DNA of 64,000 nt. Origin: Microbulbifer aggregans. GTDB taxonomy: Bacteria > Pseudomonadota > Gammaproteobacteria > Pseudomonadales > Cellvibrionaceae. Under the pieces are notes generated by a model. It was not told the origin of the DNA. It worked only from the letters and a program-made list of their open reading frames with translations, and ran no database searches. A program made the position numbers and the translations under genes. Location of the stretch: the NCBI RefSeq assembly GCF_001750105.1, contig NZ_CP014143.1, positions 2,037,001 to 2,101,000 of the forward strand, given 5' to 3'. The first letter of the stretch is position 1. Each line of letters opens with the position of its first letter. Positions 9,087-17,553 of this stretch are shown piece by piece.

Positions 9087-10346
9087 ATGAATACCATCAG
9101 TACCACCTCGTCGTACAAGCTTGCGTTAATCTATTTCGCATTAATGCTGATCCCTATGGAACTATCAGGGTTTGTAGGTGATCTCCGGCTAGAGCCCTAT
9201 CGGGTTTTCCTGATATTAGTTTTCTTATTCAACATTAGGGGTATGTATCACCTCTATAAGAATGACACGATAGCGAAATGGCTAGGGTTCTACTGCTTCC
9301 TGTGCTTGATCAGTTATCTAGTGAATCATGGTAGTGCTGGATTCCAGTCTGCCGCAATCCTCTTTCTAGAGGTATGGGTCGGATACTTCATCGGTTCACG
9401 CATTGCCGGAGACCATGAAGCTTTTAAGAAAGTATTGAGAATCCTGATTCTTGCCTACTTGATTTTGGTGCCATTTGCAATCATGGAGGCACAAACGGGC
9501 TATCGACTACTGCACATGTGGGCGGCGAAGGCAGTAGGCGGTACTGCAACTGAGACTCTGGGTCCAGATTATCTAAGATATGGTATCCACCGGGCGGGTA
9601 CCGTGTTCTCCCATCCTATTCTCTACTCCGTTTGTGCGGTGATGTTTCTACCAATTATTTATGTTTATTACTCAAAGCTGAAAGCAACACTGCTCTCATC
9701 AGGCATATTTGTGGCCATGGTGACGTCAGTAACATCTGCCGGTGTAGTTATGGCAATTATTACCCTCGGCTTGTATTTCGCTCGTAAGCTTTCACTCCGT
9801 ATACCCTCGATATTCACCAATATATCAATCGCCTTTATATCGCTATTTGTTTTCGTATCACTATTTTCAGATCGGGGGCCAGTTCTGTTTTTCGCTCAGG
9901 TTTTCTCGTTCAACCCACAGACCGCCTACATGCGTTACCTGCAATGGATGTACGCTTCCGATGACATTGCAGCAAATCCCTGGTGGGGCATTGGCTTTGC
10001 TGACTGGAGCCGCCCACACTGGATGCCAGATAGTGTGGATAGTTACTGGTTGATTACAACTTTGCAGAATGGGTATCCAGCTCTGATTGCGTTGGGGATA
10101 GCATTTATATTAAGTATGAAATCATACTGGCAGCACTGGAGATATACCGGAATTACAATTTACTTTGCCTACTTCTGCTCGATCATCTCGTTGGTCTTTG
10201 CGGCTTACACTGTCGACTTGTTCGACCGCGCTCCGTTGATCGTATTTTTCGCCATGGGAATGTTCAACTCGTTCCTGATTAAATCGCTTCCGGAAAAAGT
10301 GAGGGAGGCTCAGAGAGCATCACCCTCTGCACTGGCGGCTGCGTAA
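9087..10346 (+). CDS. Wzy/O-antigen ligase-like polymerase
   Basis: A 419-residue polytopic membrane protein with about ten hydrophobic segments and a large periplasmic loop at about 270-325. That loop contains YMRYLQWMYASDDIAANPWWGIGFADW, written here as the landmark motif NPWWGIGFADW, the pattern found in O-antigen ligase/polymerase (Wzy_C) domains. It would join lipid-linked repeat units in the periplasm. It lies one nucleotide after the acetyltransferase and one nucleotide before the EEP-fold gene, beside a flippase, as expected of a Wzx/Wzy-dependent pathway. A ligase role is less likely because export genes for an EPS follow downstream. Confidence 0.8.
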   Translation: MNTISTTSSYKLALIYFALMLIPMELSGFVGDLRLEPYRVFLILVFLFNIRGMYHLYKNDTIAKWLGFYCFLCLISYLVNHGSAGFQSAAILFLEVWVGYFIGSRIAGDHEAFKKVLRILILAYLILVPFAIMEAQTGYRLLHMWAAKAVGGTATETLGPDYLRYGIHRAGTVFSHPILYSVCAVMFLPIIYVYYSKLKATLLSSGIFVAMVTSVTSAGVVMAIITLGLYFARKLSLRIPSIFTNISIAFISLFVFVSLFSDRGPVLFFAQVFSFNPQTAYMRYLQWMYASDDIAANPWWGIGFADWSRPHWMPDSVDSYWLITTLQNGYPALIALGIAFILSMKSYWQHWRYTGITIYFAYFCSIISLVFAAYTVDLFDRAPLIVFFAMGMFNSFLIKSLPEKVREAQRASPSALAAA

Positions 10347-10347
10347 G

Positions 10348-11199
10348 ATGCTCAATCCAGAATTCTTGCATCTGGTTGACTACTTCAAGTGGGAAATCAT
10401 ATTCCTTGTAGTAGCATCTTTGTCAATTTTGCTCAGGAAGTGGCGACTGGCATTTGTGGGAATTGCATGTATTGGCGCTGTTTTTGTTGGGAAAACCTTC
10501 GGTGTGAATACCACGAAGCCGGACATTGATGATGTAAGTATTGTTTCTTTTTCTGTCCGTTCTGGTAATAACCAAGCGATAAGCGACATTGGGCGCGTGT
10601 TGGAGCTGGCCCCAGACGTCATCTTGTTTCAAGAGGTCATCCTGAATAGGGCATTAGAGAATGTGATTTCTGAGGCTGGCTACAGCATCTGCTCTTTTCA
10701 CAGTAAGGCTTCGCTGATTGCAGCAAAAAGACAAATCACCAACTGTGAATTACACGGTAATGTGATCGAAGTTGAAGTTGAAGGCTACTCCAATACGAAA
10801 TTCTTCAATATACATGCACCTAAGTTCTTCGTTGATCTTGAAACCTATAACGATTTCTTTGAAGCAGTGATTGAAATCGCAAATACAGAAGATCCGAACG
10901 TAGTGATAGGTGGTGACTTTAATTCGCTGGTTACAGGCACCTGGAGGAAGAAGTTAAAGAAGATCGGTTTTGTTGCAAGCATCGATGAGCTAGCAGCAGG
11001 TTTCAAGACTACTTTTCCAGCATCAGGCAGGAGGTTGGGTGTGCTTCCACCACTGCTTGCAATTGACGATATATATGTAAAGGGATTGACAGTAGTGCAG
11101 TCGAAGGTCATATACAATAATAGCGGCAGCGATCACTTTCCAATAGTTGCCTATATAGAAAATCCTGAAGGGGCAGAAAGTGAAAATATTGCGAAATAA
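10348..11199 (+). CDS. Membrane-anchored endonuclease/exonuclease/phosphatase-fold protein
   Basis: A 283-residue protein with two N-terminal hydrophobic segments (about 12-50) followed by an EEP (DNase I/inositol-phosphatase-like) domain. Active-site motifs are visible: ILFQEV near 92-97 (metal Glu), FNIHAP near 153, VIGGDFNSL near 187-195 (Asp/Asn) and SDHFPIVAYIE near 262 (Asp-His). The topology suggests the catalytic domain faces the periplasm. EEP-fold enzymes cleave phosphodiesters in nucleic acids, phosphoinositides and lipids; the substrate here is unknown. It is locked between polymerase and flippase genes, with a 1-nt gap before it and a 20-nt overlap after it. Action on a lipid- or sugar-phosphate intermediate is therefore plausible but unproven. 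Confidence 0.8.
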   Translation: MLNPEFLHLVDYFKWEIIFLVVASLSILLRKWRLAFVGIACIGAVFVGKTFGVNTTKPDIDDVSIVSFSVRSGNNQAISDIGRVLELAPDVILFQEVILNRALENVISEAGYSICSFHSKASLIAAKRQITNCELHGNVIEVEVEGYSNTKFFNIHAPKFFVDLETYNDFFEAVIEIANTEDPNVVIGGDFNSLVTGTWRKKLKKIGFVASIDELAAGFKTTFPASGRRLGVLPPLLAIDDIYVKGLTVVQSKVIYNNSGSDHFPIVAYIENPEGAESENIAK

Positions 11200-12541
11200 T
11201 AGCATTGCCGCTGTTATGTCTAAATTCGCATCTGCAGGATTTTCATTTGTATTTGTCTGGTCTGTAGCATTTGTCCTTGATACAAGGACTGCAGGTATAT
11301 TCCTGTATTCCTATATGCTTGTCACAGTACTCGTGCAGCTGGCTCGCGCTGGGACCGAGAACTCTATGCTGCGAATTATTCAGTCAACTGATGATCGTGT
11401 AGAAACCATATCCAAGCTAGTTGTATTTCTCGTATATGTTGCAGGCATGACAATTATATTCGGGGGGATGTTATTTGCTTTGGTAGGGCTCGGTATTATT
11501 CAGATCTATCAAGATACGCAGGCATCTCAATCACTCTGGCTATTATTGGTGCTCGCGTTGTTGTTTGGTGTCAGCCAGGTATTTGGAAGCTATTTCCAGA
11601 TCCAACGGAATGTGTACTCACAGTACTGGTCATTAGCGATATTTGTCTCGTTTGCAGGTTGTCTTGCAAGTGCCCTGGTCTATTTTGGCCAGTCCGAGGT
11701 AGACGTTGTTCAGTACACATTAACCTTCCTCTTGATCTCGATGCTGTGCTTCGGAATCACGCTTCTTCTACTTTGGCATTCACTTGGGAAAAAATGTAGT
11801 AAGGAAAAGCGGCATGAGGAATTGGTGAATGCAAAGGGCATTCAAGTCATAAAGTCGACAATGCCATTTGCCCTGCTGACTTTTATACATATAACCACGC
11901 AATGGGGTGGGCAGCTTTTATCAGGTGGCTGGTTAAAGGAAGAAGAGCTGGCGATGTTGTCGGTGGCCACTCGGCTCGCCATGTTAACTAATTTTGTTTT
12001 TCTGGCCTTGGCAGCTTTGCTTGCTCCATCCTATTCGAAACTTTATGAAGAGAATAAAATAAATCAGTTTGAGGCTATTTCCCTCAGGTCAGTAGGTCTC
12101 TCCACCTTGTTTTCACTGACATTGATTTTAATCTTCATTGTTTTCGGTAAAGCTATTTTAGCTTTCTTCGGAGCGGAATATCAGGCTGCCTATTGGGCGC
12201 TGGTTATCCTTTCGGCTGGCTGGCTTGTGTGCGTAATAGTGGGACCGACGAGTGAAATACTGTTAATGACTGATAGAACCCGCGAAGTACGAAAAAGTTT
12301 GATCGTGTCCTCAATCATTACCGTAATTCTCTCTCTTATTTTGATCCCCTTGTTCCGTGTTGAGGGTGCGGCCATCGCCGGAGCCCTGGGGTTGACAGCC
12401 CTCTCATTACAAAATTATGCAAAAGTAAAAAAAGCGTATGGAATAAATTTTCTCTCTCCCAAATCCCAGGCTGCTCAGCTTGGGTCAATATGGCAGATGT
12501 TCTTTGTTCAAGGATGGCGGTTGAATAAAAGGAATGTGTAA
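11180..12541 (+). CDS. Wzx-type polysaccharide flippase (MOP superfamily)
   Basis: A 453-residue inner-membrane protein with about 12 to 14 hydrophobic segments and no large soluble domain, typical of Wzx/RfbX oligosaccharide flippases that move undecaprenyl-linked repeat units across the membrane. The N-terminal segment KILRNNSIAAVMSKFASAG resembles the usual start of the family, and the second half contains the characteristic GGWLKEEELAMLSVATRLA stretch. The start is a GTG overlapping the preceding gene by 20 nt, and the stop overlaps the next ATG by one base. The gene is distinctly AT-richer than the flanking housekeeping genes. Confidence 0.85.
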   Translation: MKILRNNSIAAVMSKFASAGFSFVFVWSVAFVLDTRTAGIFLYSYMLVTVLVQLARAGTENSMLRIIQSTDDRVETISKLVVFLVYVAGMTIIFGGMLFALVGLGIIQIYQDTQASQSLWLLLVLALLFGVSQVFGSYFQIQRNVYSQYWSLAIFVSFAGCLASALVYFGQSEVDVVQYTLTFLLISMLCFGITLLLLWHSLGKKCSKEKRHEELVNAKGIQVIKSTMPFALLTFIHITTQWGGQLLSGGWLKEEELAMLSVATRLAMLTNFVFLALAALLAPSYSKLYEENKINQFEAISLRSVGLSTLFSLTLILIFIVFGKAILAFFGAEYQAAYWALVILSAGWLVCVIVGPTSEILLMTDRTREVRKSLIVSSIITVILSLILIPLFRVEGAAIAGALGLTALSLQNYAKVKKAYGINFLSPKSQAAQLGSIWQMFFVQGWRLNKRNV

Positions 12542-13497
12542 TGAGTTCAAATTCTAGAATTCCAGAAATACATGTCGTATTTGTATCATACAATTGTGCG
12601 GAAGCAATATATAAAGTAATAACACAGATAAAAAACAGTTCATATCCCAATAATAAAATAAAAATTATCGTTGTTGATAACAATTCAGTAGACGATCTTG
12701 GGTTTTATATATCTAAAGTCGAAGATTTTGAAATTAAAGTTATTCGCAATAAGTGGAATATTGGCTTTGGGAGCGCTTGTAACAAAGCATTGCCTCATCT
12801 ACCAGAAGATGGCTATGTTCTATTCCTTAATCCCGATATTACTCTAAACAGAAACAGCATTGGTAACCTGGTTGAGTATGCACTTAGCCATCCGTTCGCT
12901 GAGATCTGGGGCGGCAAAACAATCGATAATAATGGATGTTATGACGGTCAGTCTGCTTGGCGGGAACCGAGCCTGGCTGGATTATGGTGCTGGGGCTTAC
13001 TCGGTGACATTTTATTAAAGCGGCTGAAATTATCTTTGCCAGATGCATATTCAGAGAAAGAGCTGAAAACTAATAGCCGTGTTGACGTTGTCTCTGGTTG
13101 CTTCTTTATGATTCGGGCTGCTTTGTTTAAGGAGCTTGGTGGCTTCGACGAGCGTTACTTTATGTACTCCGAAGAAGTGGATCTATGCCGACGAGCAAGG
13201 AAAATTGGTGCCAAACCAAGAATTGCGTTAAAGGCGACACTTCGTCATGAAGGAAGTATGACGATTGAAAGCACAAAGAAAATTGAATTCTATTTCGATT
13301 CAAAGATGAAATACATCAAACAGTACTGGCCAAAGTATAAGTACTATTGTGGCGCCGCAGCAATCTTAACCGGTGCTTCAATACGGTTCATGGCGCTCTA
13401 TATGGCAAGTGTTGTTGGGCTTGCGAAGAAGCGCGCTGCGTATGGCTGGTTTAGGCTTGCGCGTCAGCAAATGCAGACAGTGGGAATGGTTAAATAG
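12541..13497 (+). CDS. Family 2 glycosyltransferase (rhamnosyltransferase-like)
   Basis: A 318-residue GT-A fold glycosyltransferase. The nucleotide-sugar domain shows HVVFVSYNCAEAI at the start, IIVVDNNSVDDLG near 40, NIGFGSACNKAL near 77 and the metal-binding LNPDI near 98. SGCFFMIRAALF-ELGGFDERYFMY and SEEVDLCRRAR follow, as in WbbL/RfbF-type rhamnosyltransferases. Because dTDP-rhamnose genes lie downstream, rhamnose is a reasonable donor, but this is inference. The gene overlaps the flippase by one base and is followed directly by the next transferase. It has the lowest GC in the locus. Confidence 0.85.
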   Translation: MSSNSRIPEIHVVFVSYNCAEAIYKVITQIKNSSYPNNKIKIIVVDNNSVDDLGFYISKVEDFEIKVIRNKWNIGFGSACNKALPHLPEDGYVLFLNPDITLNRNSIGNLVEYALSHPFAEIWGGKTIDNNGCYDGQSAWREPSLAGLWCWGLLGDILLKRLKLSLPDAYSEKELKTNSRVDVVSGCFFMIRAALFKELGGFDERYFMYSEEVDLCRRARKIGAKPRIALKATLRHEGSMTIESTKKIEFYFDSKMKYIKQYWPKYKYYCGAAAILTGASIRFMALYMASVVGLAKKRAAYGWFRLARQQMQTVGMVK

Positions 13498-14337
13498 ATG
13501 GAAAAGGAAGCAATGTGTCCAGCAATCATTATTCCCGCGCATAACGAGTCCAGGGTAATCGGTCGTCTGCTAAAAGCGCTTAGTCCTGCCGCTATTAACG
13601 GTGAGTTCGAGGTTGTTGTTTCTTGCAATGGCTGCACCGACGGGACAGATGAGATGGTGCGAAACAATTATCCAGAAATGCGCTGTCTCAATGTAAAACA
13701 GGCCTCTAAAGTAGCAGCCCTAAATGCAGCTGAGGAAAGTGGACTCGGTTTTCCGAGAATATATATTGATGCTGATATTGAAATAGACCTCGATTCGGTA
13801 AGATCGCTGATCGATGCTGTGGCGTGTTCTAAGCGTCCCTTACTCGCAGTGCCAACAGCGATTCTGAAACGAGATGAAGCAAGCTGGATCGTGAGGAAAT
13901 ATTACTCAGCATGGATGAAGACCATTTTTTATCGTGAACAGGGCTTCGGTGGTGGTGTTTTCGCTCTAAACAAGCCGGCAAGAGTGAAATTCGGATCCTT
14001 CCCGGATCTGATAGCCGACGATACCTATGTCAGACGAACCGTTGGACTGAAGAATATCAAAGTTGTCAAAAATTCAAAGGCATATGCTCGTGTTCCAAGG
14101 ACTGTTGCCAGCCTGCTCAAAGTGCTGTCCAGAGTCAAGCTTGGCAACAGACAGCTGAATCAAACCATCGGCTTATGCGCAAATCGGCATAGCAAAGCTA
14201 ATGCTTATGAAAATCTGGGGTTTTTGGAGCTCGTAATATACCTGTTAATTAATAGTGTTGCTCAGCTATTGGCATGGAAGCCAATCGATAAAATGGATTC
14301 GTACAGGTGGCAAAGAGATGAAACATCAAGAGCATGA
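13498..14337 (+). CDS. Family 2 glycosyltransferase
   Basis: A 279-residue GT2 enzyme. It shows the opening PAIIIPAHNESRVIGRLLKA, CNGCTDGTDE near 43 and the acidic YIDADIEID near 92, which would bind the metal-nucleotide. GFGGGVFALNKPAR and FPDLIADDTYVRR form the acceptor-side part. The ATG immediately follows the TAG of the previous gene, and the end overlaps the PssD-like gene by 20 nt. It adds one sugar to the lipid-linked repeat on the cytoplasmic face. The donor and acceptor cannot be read from sequence. Confidence 0.82.
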   Translation: MEKEAMCPAIIIPAHNESRVIGRLLKALSPAAINGEFEVVVSCNGCTDGTDEMVRNNYPEMRCLNVKQASKVAALNAAEESGLGFPRIYIDADIEIDLDSVRSLIDAVACSKRPLLAVPTAILKRDEASWIVRKYYSAWMKTIFYREQGFGGGVFALNKPARVKFGSFPDLIADDTYVRRTVGLKNIKVVKNSKAYARVPRTVASLLKVLSRVKLGNRQLNQTIGLCANRHSKANAYENLGFLELVIYLLINSVAQLLAWKPIDKMDSYRWQRDETSRA

Positions 14338-14803
14338 TGTATTGATAAGAGGTTCAAAGAGAAAGGTACTGGCTGCATCATCAACTGGCGGACATTGGGT
14401 TGAGCTACTTCGTCTTCAGCCGTCGTGGCAGGAGCATAATGCGGCTTATCTAACATGTGACCCGGCGCTGCAGAAACAGGTCAGTCCCTCGCCATTCTTT
14501 GTCGTGACAGATGCAAATATGAAGAGCAAAATTGCTCTTATTAAATTGTGCATTCAAGTGTTTCGGGTGATTTATGCGTATCGCCCTGATGTGGTCATAT
14601 CTACAGGTGCTGCACCAGGATTCTTTGCTGTCTTTTGGGGCAAAATATTTGGCGCCAAAACAGTCTGGATCGATAGTGTTGCAAACATTGATCAGTTATC
14701 TTTGTCAGGTAGAAAGGCCAAGTTTTTTTCAGATGTCTGGCTTAGTCAGTGGCCGGATCTTGCTGGTGATGAAGGTCCTCAATTTCGGGGGCGTGTATTT
14801 TGA
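14318..14803 (+). CDS. PssD/Alg14-like glycosyltransferase subunit
   Basis: A 161-residue membrane-recruiting subunit of a split GT28/GT-B enzyme, equivalent to PssD, EpsE-type or Alg14 proteins. Visible motifs are KVLAASSTGGHWVELLRL at the N-terminus and DVVISTGAAPGFFAVFWGKIFGA, cited by its landmarks STGAAPG and KTVWIDS. The ATG at 14318 is preferred to the ATG at 14255 because family members start shortly before the KVLA strand and the upstream extension runs far into the previous gene. Its stop overlaps the start of the next gene by four bases (TTGA), giving equimolar production of the two subunits that work together. Confidence 0.85.
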   Translation: MKHQEHDVLIRGSKRKVLAASSTGGHWVELLRLQPSWQEHNAAYLTCDPALQKQVSPSPFFVVTDANMKSKIALIKLCIQVFRVIYAYRPDVVISTGAAPGFFAVFWGKIFGAKTVWIDSVANIDQLSLSGRKAKFFSDVWLSQWPDLAGDEGPQFRGRVF

Positions 14804-15282
14804 TACTCGTGACAGTCGGAACTCAGTTACCTTTTGAACGTCTGGTAAAAGCTGTAGATGACTGGGCAATTACCAACCAATACTTTGATATTGTCTTTCA
14901 GGTCGGAAAGTCGTCCTATCAACCCAGGGTAGGCAAGAAGTATGACTTTCTTGCAGTCGATGAAATGGATGACCTCGTAGCTAAGGCAAAGATTATTGTT
15001 AGTCACGCGGGTACTGGAACGATATTTAATTGCCTGTCTATAGGTAAGCCGATGGTAATGTTGCCCAGGCGCTTCAAGTATGACGAACATCGCAATGATC
15101 ACCAGTGGCAGACCTTCTTGGCGTTTAAGGAGATGCCCGGAATCTATGCTGCGGAAGAAGAAGATGAAGTCGCGAGGCGTATCGAGGACGCACTACTGGA
15201 GAAGTCGTATGAGAGCAAGATAGGCGCATATGCTGATGAGGAGCTACTGGATTTTTTACGAGCTGAGATCAATTTTGTGTGA
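14800..15282 (+). CDS. PssE/Alg13-like glycosyltransferase catalytic subunit
   Basis: A 160-residue C-terminal half of a GT28 glycosyltransferase (PssE/Alg13 type). It begins with ILVTVGTQLPFERLVKAVD and contains the donor-binding SHAGTGTIFNCLSIGKPMVMLPR near 67-89, cited by SHAGTGT and KPMVMLPR. NDHQWQTFL near 101 is also typical. The start is a TTG overlapping the PssD-like stop by four bases, which explains why the first residue precedes the family motif exactly. With the PssD-like partner it should transfer a hexose, hexuronic acid or HexNAc to the lipid-linked sugar. It is the last gene of the compact block. Confidence 0.87.
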   Translation: MILVTVGTQLPFERLVKAVDDWAITNQYFDIVFQVGKSSYQPRVGKKYDFLAVDEMDDLVAKAKIIVSHAGTGTIFNCLSIGKPMVMLPRRFKYDEHRNDHQWQTFLAFKEMPGIYAAEEEDEVARRIEDALLEKSYESKIGAYADEELLDFLRAEINFV

Positions 15283-15284
15283 GC

Positions 15285-15298
15285 GAGAAAATTTTCTC
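15285..15298. terminator. Palindrome after pssE-like stop, GAGAAAATTTTCTC
   Basis: A perfect 14-bp palindrome beginning 3 nt after the stop codon of the PssE-like gene. It could form a short hairpin or act as a protein-binding site. There is no T-tract afterwards, so a terminator role is uncertain. Confidence 0.25.
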
Positions 15299-15318
15299 AG
15301 CAGTGCGCACATTAAGAA

Positions 15319-15486
15319 ATGCTTAATAGACTGATATTATCTTGTAGCCTGGCTTTTGTGTTCCTTATTGAACGGTCAAATATTTGTGGCTTTAGTGTCG
15401 TGGAGTTGATGGTGGCTTATTTGGGTTCGATAAGTGGAGTTACTAGAGCGAATTTTTTGTGGTTTGGCGACAAAAATAAATGCTAG
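15319..15486 (+). CDS. Possible 55-residue membrane/secreted small protein
   Basis: An ATG-started frame of 55 codons ending in a TAG that overlaps the start of the VanZ-like gene (AAATGCTAG). The product begins MLNRLILSCSLAFVFLIERS, a short basic start plus a hydrophobic stretch resembling a signal peptide or single membrane helix. A polar tail ending in FGDKNKC follows. No family was recognised and the ribosome-binding site is weak. The arrangement would permit translational coupling to the VanZ-like gene, but this may equally be a chance frame. Confidence 0.25.
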   Translation: MLNRLILSCSLAFVFLIERSNICGFSVVELMVAYLGSISGVTRANFLWFGDKNKC

Positions 15487-15848
15487 CTCTTATCCGTTTC
15501 GGATTTTGGCTGCTTTTTATCATCCTAATCATTGCCGGTACGCTAAGTAGTCCTGTCAGACAGATATTTAAACACTGGGATCAGGTGTTACATGTCGGCA
15601 TATTCCTGGCGCTAGCGGTGTTGTGGATTACCGGATACGGAAGGCATGTTGCTTGTATCGCAACGCTATTTTTGGTTGGGCTGTTAATCGAAGCTTTTCA
15701 GGGGATAGTCCTTCCAATGCGAACTGCAGATCCCCTGGATGTGGTTGCGAACCTGCTTGGAATTATCGCCGGAACTATGATCGGTAGTTTCATTCGGTCG
15801 AATTACATGTCACGCCAATCGCGAGGCAGGAAAGCCGCCAGGTTATGA
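15480..15848 (+). CDS. VanZ-family membrane protein
   Basis: A 122-residue integral membrane protein with four hydrophobic segments. The VanZ-type sequence is seen in HWDQVLHVGIFLALAVLW near 34-51 and in the conserved helix IEAFQGIVLPMRTADPLDVVANLLG, cited by its landmarks EAFQ, R-ADPLDVVAN and G-IAGTMIG. VanZ-like proteins are named after a teicoplanin-resistance gene, but in polysaccharide loci their role is unknown; an effect on lipid-linked precursors or export is possible. It lies between the glycosyltransferase block and the initiating transferase. Gaps on both sides (197 and 215 bp) leave operon membership uncertain. Confidence 0.75.
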   Translation: MLALIRFGFWLLFIILIIAGTLSSPVRQIFKHWDQVLHVGIFLALAVLWITGYGRHVACIATLFLVGLLIEAFQGIVLPMRTADPLDVVANLLGIIAGTMIGSFIRSNYMSRQSRGRKAARL

Positions 15849-15930
15849 TGATTTATGCGAAAATTTTTTACTTGTTCCTCACAAATGTGTCTTGAAAAGC
15901 TTCTTCGAGCGGAGTAGCTTGAAGAGGTGA

Positions 15931-15948
15931 GGCAGAGCCGACTCTGCC
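15931..15948. other. Hairpin GGCAGAG-CCGA-CTCTGCC
   Basis: A perfect 7-bp stem with a four-base loop in the gap between vanZ-like and the sugar-phosphate transferase gene. No T-tract follows, so it may be an RNA structure or regulatory hairpin rather than a terminator. Confidence 0.3.
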
Positions 15949-16063
15949 CGGTTTGGCAAAGGGATATATGCCAAACATCGATGTACCCCTTTATAAGATG
16001 TACTTGATGGCCGCGATGATTTGATCCGTGGCTGAATGGTTCAGAATAAGGATTTGGGGTGTT

Positions 16064-17476
16064 ATGAAACAAGGATGGTTGATAAGGCATCGTCGTGGAG
16101 TGGGTGTTCTATACCGGCTTTTCGACGGCTTGATAATCTCAGTTGGTCTTATTTTCTGGGTCCAATATTTCCAGTACGAAATATCCAGTGAATGGCTGCT
16201 TTTGGCTTCAGTCTCGACTATCGGCTTTGCTCTCATGGCCGAATCCCTCGAAGTCTATCGGTCCTGGCGCGCAGATTCTTTCCTTAAGATGGTTAGTTAC
16301 ACCATTGCTTCTTGGTGTGTACTTCTTGGTGTGGCACTCTCAGTAATATATGTAACAAAAACGTCAGACCTTTTTTCTCGACTTGTGATTGGCTGTTGGG
16401 CCGTCAGCACAGGTGTTCTTTTTATCGCCTGGCGGTTTAGTCACAGGCTATTGCTGATGTTTTTGAGAACCCGAGGCTACAATTCGAGAAAAGCCGTGAT
16501 TATTGGCCTCAATGAGTCCGGCTTGCGCCTTGCCGGTAATATCGAAGCAGAAGTACATCTAGGGATTAAGCTGTCGGGTTTCTACCGTAGTGAGTACGAC
16601 CAGGTCGATGAAAAGATGCTGGACGGATTTGGTCCACGTTACAGCGTACTCGGGGATGTGGCACAGGCTCTGGCCGATGCACGCGACGGAAAAGTGGATC
16701 TTTGTTATATCGCCCTCCCATTGCGCGCGGAAAAACATATTGCCCAGCTGCTGATCGAATTTGCCGACACACCGGCGACAGTGCATGTGGTGACGGATCT
16801 GTTTGTCAGCAACTTGATTCATGGACGTCTCTACCATGTAGGCGATTCCAACATTCTCAGCGTTTACGACACCCCAATAGAAGGTATTACCGGTTGGATT
16901 AAACGTGTCGAGGACTTGGTCCTGAGTGCTGTAATCCTCACCGTTATTTCTCCCCTGATGTTGGTCATTGGTCTGGCTATCAAGGTAACGTCGCCAGGAC
17001 CCGCAATATTCAAGCAGACTCGCTATGGCCTTGATGGGCGACCTATAGATGTATGGAAGTTCCGGACGATGTCGACACAAGACAACGGCGAGATTGTAGT
17101 GCAGGCCTGTAAAAATGATCGCCGGGTGACGCCAATTGGAAGATTCCTTCGAAAAACATCCCTCGACGAATTGCCGCAGTTTATCAATGTCCTGCAGGGC
17201 AGTATGAGTGTCGTAGGTCCCCGGCCCCATGCCGTTGCTCATAATGAGCAATACAGGAAGTGTGTTTCTGGCTATATGCTTCGCCATAAAGTAAAGCCTG
17301 GAATTACGGGGTGGGCTCAGATCAATGGGTGGCGCGGAGAAACAGATACGATCGAAAAGATGGAAAAAAGGGTCGAGTATGATCTGCAGTACATCAGACA
17401 CTGGTCTCTGTTGCTAGACGTGAAGATTCTTTTTGCCACGATCATGATTGGGTTTATCAACAAAAATGCCTATTGA
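16064..17476 (+). CDS. Undecaprenyl-phosphate sugar phosphotransferase, WcaJ type
   Basis: A 470-residue initiating enzyme of EPS synthesis that transfers a hexose-1-phosphate (glucose in WcaJ) to undecaprenyl phosphate. The N-terminal half has four membrane helices and a CoA-binding-like Rossmann region around KAVIIGLNESGLRLAGNI. The C-terminal catalytic domain shows SPLMLVIGLAIKVTSPGP, WKFRTM, TSLDELPQFINVL and SVVGPRPHAVAHNEQYR, with HKVKPGITGWAQINGWRGE completing the core. ATG 16064 is favoured over GTG 16028 because GGGGTG lies just upstream and the family begins about there. Its presence shows that assembly is on undecaprenyl phosphate. Glucose is inferred from similarity to WcaJ. Confidence 0.9.
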   Translation: MKQGWLIRHRRGVGVLYRLFDGLIISVGLIFWVQYFQYEISSEWLLLASVSTIGFALMAESLEVYRSWRADSFLKMVSYTIASWCVLLGVALSVIYVTKTSDLFSRLVIGCWAVSTGVLFIAWRFSHRLLLMFLRTRGYNSRKAVIIGLNESGLRLAGNIEAEVHLGIKLSGFYRSEYDQVDEKMLDGFGPRYSVLGDVAQALADARDGKVDLCYIALPLRAEKHIAQLLIEFADTPATVHVVTDLFVSNLIHGRLYHVGDSNILSVYDTPIEGITGWIKRVEDLVLSAVILTVISPLMLVIGLAIKVTSPGPAIFKQTRYGLDGRPIDVWKFRTMSTQDNGEIVVQACKNDRRVTPIGRFLRKTSLDELPQFINVLQGSMSVVGPRPHAVAHNEQYRKCVSGYMLRHKVKPGITGWAQINGWRGETDTIEKMEKRVEYDLQYIRHWSLLLDVKILFATIMIGFINKNAY

Positions 17477-17553
17477 TCCCAGCATGTGTGATGGCAGGCG
17501 AATAATAAATAGATGAAATCAGTAAGTAATAATTGTGAGAGCGGGGTGGTTCG

